NCBI GenBank assembly: GCA_903923345.1
Contig: CAIXXI010000423.1
Location: 1 to 10,994 of the forward strand
Reading direction: 5' to 3'
From: an uncultured Burkholderiales bacterium
Lineage (GTDB): Bacteria > Pseudomonadota > Gammaproteobacteria > Burkholderiales > Burkholderiaceae_E
Length of the DNA: 10,994 nucleotides
The translations under genes were made by a program, and so were the position numbers. The notes under the pieces are model-generated. The model was not told where the DNA came from and did no database searches. It worked only from the letters and a program-made list of their open reading frames with translations. Below, piece after piece: positions 4,862-10,994 of this stretch (position 1 is its first letter; every line of letters begins with the position of its first letter).

Positions 4862-6976
4862 TCAAAGCAAAGCCGTGTCCTTCAACCGTTGCTCAGTGAG
4901 CGGCAGATCGCGCACTCGAAGCCCAGTAGCGTCGGCCAGTGCATTGGCGATCGCTGCGGCGGTCGGGCCGGCGGCGCACTCACCGACTCCAAGCGGCGGG
5001 AGGTCCGCGGCAGGCATCAGACTGACCTGCAGCAATCGGGGCACTTCGTTGAAACCCAGGATCGGATACTCAGCAAAGCTTCGCGTCATGATGTGCGTTT
5101 GATCCCAGTGCACCGCCTCTTTGAGGGTCCAACTGGCAGCCTGAATGACGCCTCCTTCAACCTGGTTGATGACGCCGTCCGGATTGATGACTTCACCGGC
5201 ATCAACGGCCACCCAGATCCGGTCAAGCACGATGCGCTGTGTGACCTCGACCTCGACCACGATCGCGCACCACGCACTGCTGCCTTTGTATCTCGCAATT
5301 GCGAGACCGCGACCCCGATTCGCGCCTGTCAGGGGCGCTCGCCAGTCAGACATTTCGGCGACTTTTTCAAGGACACCAACGGCTCTTAGATCATTGAGGT
5401 GCGCAATCCTGAAGTCCAGTGGGTCCTGCCGAGCCATTTCAGCAAGCTCATCCATGAATGACTCAATCGCGAAGACATTCGCAAAGGCCCCAAGCGCGCG
5501 TAATGCGGACGGGCGCATCGAAGGCAGTGACTTCAGGTGGTAGTCAATTCGTCGAGCGGGTATTGCATAAAGCGGGATCGCATTGCGATGACCGCCTCCA
5601 ATAGGCAGCGGGTAGTCGCGAAGCGGTGCTGCGGTTACACGCGCGTCAATCAGCTGGCCTGCAAGCGATACGGCGCCTGGCATCACGCCGGGGCGCTGAA
5701 CATGCGTCGGACTCCATGTTTCGTGGTGCCATTCGACGATGCGAGCGGTTGCGTCAAGGCCAGCAGCCATGCGCACGCGCATTGCCGGGCCCATTGGCGC
5801 CCAGGCAAAGTCTTCGTCGCGACGCCATTGCATGCGCACCGGCCTGCCGGCAGCGCGCGCCAGGATTGCGGCGTCGAAGGCCACATCGTCTGCGCCATTG
5901 TGACCATAGCAGCCGGCGCCGTCTGCATGTCTGACGGTGAGGCTCTCCAAAGGGAGTTCAAAAAACTGGGCCAGAGCGCGGCGCAAGGCGAATGACCCTT
6001 GTGCATGCGTTATGACCGTGAGCGCGTCGCCCTGCCAGCTGGCCAGCGCGCACGACGGGCCAATCGAGGCATGCGACAGAAAAGGTTTCGAGTAGTCCTG
6101 CCTGAGCCGATGAACCGCCGGCGGATCCGATGGCATGCTCTCATGGGATTCGACAACGCTGTCTTCACCGGGCAGATCGCACAACCAATCGGCGTTGTTC
6201 GTATCGGGAAGCCCCAAGGCGCCGTCGCCCCATTGGATCGCTTTGGATAACGCTTCGGCCGCAGCGTTCGCCTGCTCTTCGCGTTCGGCGGCCACGGCGA
6301 TCCACCGACCCAGGATCTGGACGCACTGAACGCCGGGCATCGCCAGGACGGCTGCACGCTTGGTCTCGTCGATGGCGATCAGCTGGGAGCTCATGGACGC
6401 AGGTCGAACCATGCGCCCATGCAAAATGCCCGGCCATTCGATGTCATGAATAAACCCCGAGCCGAAAAGCTTTCGCTCGAAATCGGGACGCGCGAGGCTG
6501 GTGCCGCACACCGCTTGCTGACTCGACGATCTGAGCGGCGCGCGCTTCGTGACCGGTGAATCAAGGTCGACCGCCTGAGCCAGTTCAGCATAGGAAAGGC
6601 TTGCGTTCTGAGTCCGAAAGCAACCTTGCACGACTTCAATGGTTTCCAGGTCGACCTGCAGACGTGCGGAGGCTGCCCGCGTGAAGCGGGTGCGAATCTC
6701 AGCGCAAATTTGGCGCAGCGCCATGCCGGAGATCTCGACCGACATGCTTCCTGCGGTAAGCCCTTGATCGGGGCAGCAGCTTGTGTCACCGGCGGTCAGC
6801 ATGAGGCGCTCGGGAGGTATCACTAGCTCGTCAGCAGCGATCTGCAATAAGGCCGTCGAGATTCCCTGACCAAGTTCGACGCGACCTGCAGTGATATGGA
6901 TACGGCCGTCGCTCGAAACCGAAAACCAACGCGACAAGATCGGATTGTTGGCGATATCGGTGGGCAGGGCGCTCAT
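4862..6976 (-). CDS. Xanthine dehydrogenase-family molybdopterin-binding subunit (IorB-like)
   Basis: The catalytic subunit, 704 residues, of a molybdenum hydroxylase that inserts water-derived oxygen next to the ring nitrogen of N-heterocycles, or oxidises aldehydes. The N-terminal ITAGRVELGQGISTALLQIA (28-47) belongs to the Mo-cofactor half, which in xanthine dehydrogenase lies late in the protein; this permuted order is known in isoquinoline 1-oxidoreductase IorB. Further motifs are DGAGCYGHNGADDVAFDAA (352-370), the MRPSALRALGAFANVFAIES stretch (487-506) and PPLGVGECAAGPTAAAIANA (660-679), with Glu666 as the expected catalytic base. No CXXCH heme motif is present. The start is ATG at 6976, which overlaps the small-subunit stop as ATGA; an upstream in-frame start at 7048 would overlap that gene by 76 bases and adds no homologous sequence. 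It pairs with the [2Fe-2S] subunit directly upstream. Confidence 0.9.
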   Translation of the reverse strand: MSALPTDIANNPILSRWFSVSSDGRIHITAGRVELGQGISTALLQIAADELVIPPERLMLTAGDTSCCPDQGLTAGSMSVEISGMALRQICAEIRTRFTRAASARLQVDLETIEVVQGCFRTQNASLSYAELAQAVDLDSPVTKRAPLRSSSQQAVCGTSLARPDFERKLFGSGFIHDIEWPGILHGRMVRPASMSSQLIAIDETKRAAVLAMPGVQCVQILGRWIAVAAEREEQANAAAEALSKAIQWGDGALGLPDTNNADWLCDLPGEDSVVESHESMPSDPPAVHRLRQDYSKPFLSHASIGPSCALASWQGDALTVITHAQGSFALRRALAQFFELPLESLTVRHADGAGCYGHNGADDVAFDAAILARAAGRPVRMQWRRDEDFAWAPMGPAMRVRMAAGLDATARIVEWHHETWSPTHVQRPGVMPGAVSLAGQLIDARVTAAPLRDYPLPIGGGHRNAIPLYAIPARRIDYHLKSLPSMRPSALRALGAFANVFAIESFMDELAEMARQDPLDFRIAHLNDLRAVGVLEKVAEMSDWRAPLTGANRGRGLAIARYKGSSAWCAIVVEVEVTQRIVLDRIWVAVDAGEVINPDGVINQVEGGVIQAASWTLKEAVHWDQTHIMTRSFAEYPILGFNEVPRLLQVSLMPAADLPPLGVGECAAGPTAAAIANALADATGLRVRDLPLTEQRLKDTALL

Positions 6977-7452
6977 GAGGTCTGAGCCATCATTTGGGCC
7001 GCGCGCCGTGCCGCACGCAGGATGCGCATATGGGCTCCGCAGCGACACAGGTGAGATGCGAGCGCCTCTTTGATTCGGTCATCGCTCGCCGCTGGCTCGG
7101 CCTTGAGCAACGCAGCAACCGTGATCATGATCCCGTCGATGCAATACCCACACTGGGCGGCTTGCTCGGCAATGAATGCAGCCTGCACAGGGTGAGGGTG
7201 CTCGGGTGTGCCCAGTCCTTCGACAGTCGTGATGTCGCGACCCTGCACTGCCCATAGCGGCGTATCGCAGCTCTGTACCGCCCTGCCATTGAGCATCACG
7301 GTACAACTGCCGCATGCTCCCTCACCGCATCCGTATCGCGTGCCTTTCAGCTTGAGGTCGTTACGAAGGATATGCACCAGCGCGCAGGAGGTGTCGCCCG
7401 TGACAGACACGGCGTGTCCGTTGACAGTGAAGGTAACTTGATCGGTAGCCAC
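6973..7452 (-). CDS. [2Fe-2S]-binding small subunit of the molybdenum hydroxylase
   Basis: A 159-residue electron-transfer subunit. The N-terminal half is a plant-ferredoxin-like domain with Cys42, Cys47, Cys50 and Cys62 (GCGEGACGSC, then QSC). The C-terminal helical domain binds a second [2Fe-2S] cluster through Cys101 and Cys104 (QCGYCIDG) and Cys136 and Cys138 (LCRCG). This layout is the standard CoxS/IorA/NicA small subunit. The start is GTG with a weak ribosome binding site, 33 nt after the acyl-CoA ligase stop, and the stop overlaps the large-subunit ATG. No FAD-binding middle subunit (CoxM type) is encoded nearby, so the enzyme looks like the two-subunit type that hands electrons to a cytochrome or another acceptor encoded elsewhere. 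Confidence 0.93.
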   Translation of the reverse strand: MATDQVTFTVNGHAVSVTGDTSCALVHILRNDLKLKGTRYGCGEGACGSCTVMLNGRAVQSCDTPLWAVQGRDITTVEGLGTPEHPHPVQAAFIAEQAAQCGYCIDGIMITVAALLKAEPAASDDRIKEALASHLCRCGAHMRILRAARRAAQMMAQTS

Positions 7453-7485
7453 TGTTCAAAAAGCTCTTTTAATTGCGTGTTTTGA

Positions 7486-9048
7486 TCAGGAAATCTGGCG
7501 ATCCCGTGAGTCCCAGAATGGCTTTCTGAGGTCCCCTTTTTGAATCTTGCCCGCCCCGCTGATAGGCAGAGCGTCTCGAAACTCCACACTGCGTGGTGCT
7601 TTGTAGTTGGCAATGAGTTCGCGGACATGCTCAATCAAGGCTTCGGCGCTCACGTTGTGGCCGTTCTTCAGTTGAACGATTGCGTGCACCGCTTCCCCCC
7701 ATTTATCGTCTGGAATGCCGATCACAGCGCTCATGGCTACCGATGGATGCTGAGCGAGAGCTTGCTCGACCTCAGCCGAATACACGTTCTCCCCACCCGT
7801 CACGATCATGTCCTTGACCCGATCGACGATGAACAGAAATCCATCCTCATCCATGCGGCCCGCATCGCCGGTGTAGAGCCAGCCATCGCGTAGCGCGGCT
7901 GCAGTGAGTTCGGGCTTGTTCCAGTATCCAACCATCACACCCGGCGATCGCACACGGATTTCTCCTACCGTGTTGGCCGGAACTTCCTTCCCATTTGCGT
8001 CAACGATTTCGATTCGGCTCATGAGCATCGGATGGCCCGCTGATTTAAGCTTGCCCAGGGACTCACCCTGCTCGGTGTGAAACTGCGGACCCAGTACCGT
8101 GATTGTTCCGGCGAATTCAGTCATGCCGTAGTTCTGACGCAGGGCTGCATTCGGAAACGCCTGTCGCGTGCGTCTCAGGACGCCTTCACTGATCGGCGAA
8201 CCGCCATAAGACAAGGTCTTCAGGCTGCGGGTGTCATATTCGTTGCGAGCCGGATGGTCAAGGACCATCTGGATCATCGTGGGTACCAGGAATGTGTAGT
8301 CGATCTGATGTGTCTGGATCGCCTGAAGAAAGTCAGAGGGTGTAAAGGCTGGGATGAAAGCCATCTTCTTTCCATCGATGATGCTGGTCAGCATTTGCGC
8401 AGCACCACCGACATGAAACATCGGAGCGATCAGGAGCGCAGATGTCCCGGGCGTCATGCCCACCGTTGCCCTGGAATTGAGTGCACTGCCGCACAGGTTG
8501 TCGTGCGTCACCATCACACCCTTCGGAAAACCAGTGGTTCCGCCCGTATAGAAGATCGCTGCAAGGTCGGTCCCATTGCGGTCAGCATCTGGAATCGGTG
8601 CTGCGTCGGAGATGAGCGACTCGTAACTGAGCATGGCGGGATCGGTTTGACCGTCCCCGAAGTGGATGATCGTTCGCAGCGACTTTGAACGCGCCTGCAA
8701 CTCCAGGGCTTGCGCCTTGAATCGGTCGTTGACAATCAGCACCTCTGTTTGACAGTCGTCGAGCGAGTACACCATCTCTGGCGTTGACCATCTCAGGTTG
8801 ACCGGATTGACGACTGCTCCAACCCACCAGCTGGCAAAAAAGACTTCAGCAAACTGCGCGGAGTTGCCGGACAGGATGCCGATGCGATCGCCTGTCTTGA
8901 CGCCTAGATGCTGCAAAGCGGATGCCAGTCGGGCTACCCGATCGCTCATCTGCGCCCAAGTCTGCTGCGTGCCCATGCCAACAGTGGCGACGACATCGGG
9001 GTTTAAACGTCGCTGCCGATGCAGAAAATGCGTCAGAAAGAAGGCCAT
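7486..9048 (-). CDS. AMP-forming acyl/aryl-CoA synthetase (fatty-acid--CoA ligase family)
   Basis: A 520-residue class I adenylate-forming enzyme that activates a carboxylic acid with ATP and joins it to CoA. All core motifs are visible: the phosphate-binding loop YTGGTTGFPKGVMVTH (167-182), NYGMTE (306-311), the adenosine-binding GWLYTGDAG with Asp395, the hinge DRVKDMIVTGGENVYSAEVE (409-428), and the C-terminal catalytic lysine in ISGAGKIQKGDLR (Lys501). Length and order are normal for the family. It is the first gene of the minus-strand operon, with a weak ribosome binding site (GAGC) before the ATG at 9048. Its substrate cannot be read from sequence; in this setting an aromatic acid or a ring-cleavage product is likely. 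It may have acted together with the CoA-transferase that is now broken at 1713-2555. Confidence 0.92.
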   Translation of the reverse strand: MAFFLTHFLHRQRRLNPDVVATVGMGTQQTWAQMSDRVARLASALQHLGVKTGDRIGILSGNSAQFAEVFFASWWVGAVVNPVNLRWSTPEMVYSLDDCQTEVLIVNDRFKAQALELQARSKSLRTIIHFGDGQTDPAMLSYESLISDAAPIPDADRNGTDLAAIFYTGGTTGFPKGVMVTHDNLCGSALNSRATVGMTPGTSALLIAPMFHVGGAAQMLTSIIDGKKMAFIPAFTPSDFLQAIQTHQIDYTFLVPTMIQMVLDHPARNEYDTRSLKTLSYGGSPISEGVLRRTRQAFPNAALRQNYGMTEFAGTITVLGPQFHTEQGESLGKLKSAGHPMLMSRIEIVDANGKEVPANTVGEIRVRSPGVMVGYWNKPELTAAALRDGWLYTGDAGRMDEDGFLFIVDRVKDMIVTGGENVYSAEVEQALAQHPSVAMSAVIGIPDDKWGEAVHAIVQLKNGHNVSAEALIEHVRELIANYKAPRSVEFRDALPISGAGKIQKGDLRKPFWDSRDRQIS

Positions 9049-9513
9049 GAGATGCTCAATTCAAAGGCGGCAGAAACCGAGGGTTGGATTTGTGTGCGGG
9101 GAGATGCCGTTGTTCTTGGAAGTGATCCAGAGGCCGGACACTCGCGACTTCTCTCCTTACGGTAACAATGTCGCCAGAAAGTGGCTATCACTCTTTCGGG
9201 TCGTGACAAGATCGGCAGCGCCTTGTGAACGCAGCATCAATGCTAAGGCCCCCCGAGGTCATGCAATATTTGAATACGCAAATCCCTTACAGCCATCTGG
9301 GAGTGATGGAGGGCTCAGGCCTACTCCAAGCGATGACCCAGTCGAGGGAGGTCACATGGGAGATTGACCGCTCCTTTTGCAAGAGGCTTCGCTGACCCAA
9401 TGCGGTGGGCACACTGACGGCTCATCACGTTAAGCCCAAATTGTTAAGCTAACTCGCCGCCTTAGATGTCTATTAAGCTCGCCTCTGTCGGGTCATTCTC
9501 GAAAGGTGTCAAC
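9049..9513. promoter_or_regulatory. Divergent intergenic region between the catabolic operon and the DUF1330 gene
   Basis: This 465-base spacer should carry promoters for both the minus-strand catabolic operon and the plus-strand DUF1330 gene. The hexamer TTAAGC occurs three times in direct orientation, at 9430-9435, 9444-9449 and 9473-9478; the first two are within GTTAAGC and lie 14 bases apart. These could be binding sites for a regulator of the DUF1330 gene, or chance. I see no clear promoter hexamer pair. A plus-strand open frame crosses the left part (to 9367) but mostly lies antisense to the ligase gene and resembles no protein I know. No regulator gene is present in the window. Confidence 0.4.
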
Positions 9514-9801
9514 ATGGCGGCCTACTTCATCGTTCAGAGCACCATTGGCAACGAGCAGCAGTATCAGAAATATCGAGAAGCTGTCGTTCCGCTGATCCAG
9601 GAATTCGGCGGCAAGTTTCTGGTGAAGGGGGCGCAGGTGGAAGTGCTCGAAGGCAGTCACGATGGACGGCGGTTCGTCATGTTCGAGTTTCCGTCGATTG
9701 AATCCATTCATGACTTATGGAACTCCTCTGCATACCAGCCGGTGAAGGCGCTCAGGGAAGGCGCTGCCATGTTGGATATCTGGGCCGTACCGGGCGTTTG
9801 A
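9514..9801 (+). CDS. DUF1330 family protein
   Basis: A 95-residue protein of the DUF1330 family, a small dimeric alpha/beta-barrel (ferredoxin-like) fold. Sequence begins AAYFIVQSTIGNEQQYQKYR and continues with GGKFLVKGAQVEVLEGSHDG and RRFVMFEFPSIESIHDLWNS, which follow the family pattern of Y-x-x-x-V-x-P, GGKFLxRGG, V-x-EG, and RxVxxEFPSxxAAxxWYxSxEYQ. The ATG at 9514 is preferred over the in-frame ATG at 9466 because AAAGG lies upstream at good distance (GAAAGGTGTCAACATG) and the protein then has the usual length. The family has no firmly established reaction; members are often found among catabolic genes. It points away from the neighbouring minus-strand operon and may share its control region. 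Confidence 0.88.
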   Translation: MAAYFIVQSTIGNEQQYQKYREAVVPLIQEFGGKFLVKGAQVEVLEGSHDGRRFVMFEFPSIESIHDLWNSSAYQPVKALREGAAMLDIWAVPGV

Positions 9802-10081
9802 GCGGAGGCTGAACTCGATGGGCCGTGCTGCTCGATATAGCCTCTTCACGCAGAGTAAATCTGCACTGGACAGTTTCTTCTGACTCCTCGATCTCCCGAC
9901 GGCAGAGTCAGTGGGCTAAAGCCTGCTCTTCACGACATCCTGAGGCAGCACGACTTAGGATCGCTTTTCACTTTTGAGTCACTCACGCTCGGCGCTCGCC
10001 CAGACGCACCCAATTAAGGCCAACCATCAATGACGTTGAAGATCCGTCTGAATCAGCACGCGAAGGGCGAAAGCCAACTGA
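9802..10081. other. Spacer without recognisable gene
   Basis: No open frame of useful length or family resemblance on either strand. A spaced inverted repeat (TGACTC at 9881-9886 and GAGTCA at 9905-9910) is present but is short and has no T-run. The stretch just before 10082 should hold the rest of the transposase core if the remnant that follows were complete; I could not recognise it in any frame, so the remnant's left boundary is close to 10082. Confidence 0.35.
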
Positions 10082-10252
10082 CTGCAGCTCAACCGAACGG
10101 TTCGCCAAGAGTGTCTCAGCGACAATCAACGAGTCTTACTGGCGCAAGTGAAAGACGATGCAACTCCATGGATGTGTGGTTACAACCATGACCATCCACA
10201 CATGGCACTGGGCGGAGTGACACCTCAGCAGCGGCTGGCTATCGCCGAGTGA
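10082..10252 (+). pseudogene. IS3-family transposase (orfB) C-terminal remnant, second copy of another group
   Basis: The frame from 10082 to the TGA at 10250-10252 encodes LQLNRTVRQECLSDNQRVLL, then AQVKDDATPWMCGYNHDHPH and MALGGVTPQQRLAIAE. This closely follows the C-terminus of IS3-family OrfB transposases that read FNRTVRxEWL...ATxWMWxYNHDRPNMALGGITPxQRLAxA. Substitutions at usually fixed positions (for example W to C in WMCGYN and R to H in YNHDHP) indicate decay. The upstream ~200 residues with the catalytic core are missing and a TGA lies directly upstream in frame. Its ending differs from the remnant at 3938-4102, so the two come from different elements. TGGAAAATTTGGGGATCA at 10274-10291 may be the decayed right end of this element. 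Confidence 0.82.
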
Positions 10253-10273
10253 ATGTCCTACCTCTCGCTCGGA

Positions 10274-10291
10274 TGGAAAATTTGGGGATCA
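10274..10291 (+). mobile_element. Possible decayed right terminal repeat of an IS3-family element
   Basis: TGGAAAATTTGGGGATCA lies 22 bases after the transposase stop. IS3-family elements with this type of OrfB tend to end in an A-rich stretch followed by a G-run and ATTACA; here the run is GGGGATCA. The fit is partial and no partner end was found, so this is a weak call. Confidence 0.25.
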
Positions 10292-10343
10292 ATCGCTCAC
10301 TCCGGAACATTCAAGCCGGCCACACGGACCTTGATGGCGGCGC

Positions 10344-10994
10344 CTATTTGCTTCGATTAAGCAATGCGTAGAGCAGAATCGCACCAAAGGTCGCTGTTCC
10401 GATCCCGCCCAGCGAAAACTGGCCAAATTTCAGGGTGAAATCGCCGGTACCCAGGACCAGAGTCACCGCCGCCACGATCAGATTCTTGTTGTCGGTGAAA
10501 TCCACCTTGTTGTCCACCCAGATCTTGGCGCCGGCCACCGCAATCAGCCCGAAGACCACGATTGAAATACCGCCCATCACGGGCAAGGGAACAGCCTGAA
10601 TCAGCGCGCCGAATTTCGGACTGAAGCCCATCAGAATAGCCACGGCCGCTGCCACCAGAAAAATGGCGGTTGAGTAAACCTTGGTCGCAGCCATCACGCC
10701 GATATTCTCTGCGTAGGTCGTCATGCCTGTCCCACCCACTGCACCACTGACCATGGTTGCCACGCCGTCGCCAATAAACGCGCGACCCATGTACCGATCC
10801 AGGTTGCGACCGGTCATGGCGCTGACGGCCTTGATGTGCCCGAGGTTTTCCGCCACCAGAATGATGCTCACGGGCGCGATCAGCAAGAGCGCATTCGCGT
10901 CGAAGATGGGCGCAGAAAACGCAGGCACTCCAAACCACGCAGCACGGGCGAGGCCTGAAAAATCGACTGGCTGACCCATGCCCAAGCCGTTGGC
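10344..10994 (-). CDS. rutG: NCS2-family pyrimidine (uracil) permease, RutG-like, N-terminal part outside window
   Basis: The C-terminal 216 residues of a polytopic inner-membrane transporter of the nucleobase/cation symporter-2 family; the frame runs off the right edge of the window. Hydrophobic segments include ANALLLIAPVSIILVAENLG, STAIFLVAAAVAILMGFSPK, PVMGGISIVVFGLIAVAGAK and NLIVAAVTLVLGTGDF. The conserved stretch GRAFIGDGVATMVSGAVGGT followed by GMTTYAENIGVMAATKVYST holds the family substrate-site signature. It resembles E. coli RutG (pyrimidine permease of the Rut pathway) more than UraA, for example in GLIAVAGAKIWVDNKVD and LGGIGTATFGAILLYALL. Other Rut genes are not visible, so the symbol is tentative; it may simply be a uracil permease. 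It ends 92 bases beyond the IS remnant and appears intact at its C-terminus. Confidence 0.82.
   Translation of the reverse strand, partial: ANGLGMGQPVDFSGLARAAWFGVPAFSAPIFDANALLLIAPVSIILVAENLGHIKAVSAMTGRNLDRYMGRAFIGDGVATMVSGAVGGTGMTTYAENIGVMAATKVYSTAIFLVAAAVAILMGFSPKFGALIQAVPLPVMGGISIVVFGLIAVAGAKIWVDNKVDFTDNKNLIVAAVTLVLGTGDFTLKFGQFSLGGIGTATFGAILLYALLNRSK

Noticed and set aside
4844..5389. Plus-strand open frame of 181 codons within the molybdenum hydroxylase gene
   Set aside because: Antisense shadow of a clearly conserved large-subunit gene.
8077..8688. Plus-strand open frame of 203 codons within the CoA ligase gene
   Set aside because: Antisense shadow of a ligase with all its core motifs intact.
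8798..9367. Plus-strand open frame of 189 codons overlapping the ligase start and the intergenic spacer
   Set aside because: Half of it is antisense to the ligase gene, the rest has no recognisable similarity, and no ribosome binding site is evident.

Overview
The window is about 11 kb of moderately GC-rich proteobacterial DNA. Gene families and codon use would fit a Burkholderiales-type or similar environmental bacterium, but this is an inference from family resemblance and no marker gene settles it. It reads as an accessory catabolic region: two groups of aromatic or N-heterocycle degradation genes face each other and are surrounded by broken genes and IS3-family transposase remnants.

Left part (1-1565): after about 260 bases with no recognisable gene come two translationally coupled minus-strand genes, a DUF2092 periplasmic protein followed by a small secreted protein with an Asn/Val repeat tract. 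They look like ordinary envelope genes unrelated to the catabolic block.

Plus-strand catabolic group (1713-3895): a 5'-truncated CaiB/BaiF-type CoA-transferase, an intact intradiol ring-cleavage dioxygenase of the hydroxyquinol/catechol 1,2-dioxygenase type with all four iron ligands, and a small cupin protein. Directly after the cupin gene lie an IS3-like terminal sequence and the C-terminal remnant of an IS3-family transposase (3921-4102).

Minus-strand catabolic operon, read from 9048 down to 4103: an acyl/aryl-CoA synthetase, a [2Fe-2S] subunit and a molybdopterin subunit of a two-component molybdenum hydroxylase (IorB-like domain order), a RidA-family protein, and the first ~70 codons of an amidase. 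The amidase has an in-frame TAG and is cut off exactly where the transposase remnant ends. Spacings are tight: 33 nt, ATGA overlap, 70 nt, GTGA overlap. Together the two groups suggest hydroxylation of an aromatic or N-heterocyclic compound, intradiol cleavage, deamination or amide hydrolysis, and CoA-thioester processing. The substrate cannot be read from the sequence, and the pathway looks decayed because both the CoA-transferase and the amidase are broken.

Right part (9049-10994): a DUF1330 gene, a spacer holding a second IS3-family transposase C-terminus (10082-10252), and at the window edge the C-terminal part of an NCS2-family pyrimidine permease resembling RutG on the minus strand.

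No rRNA, tRNA or CRISPR array was recognised.
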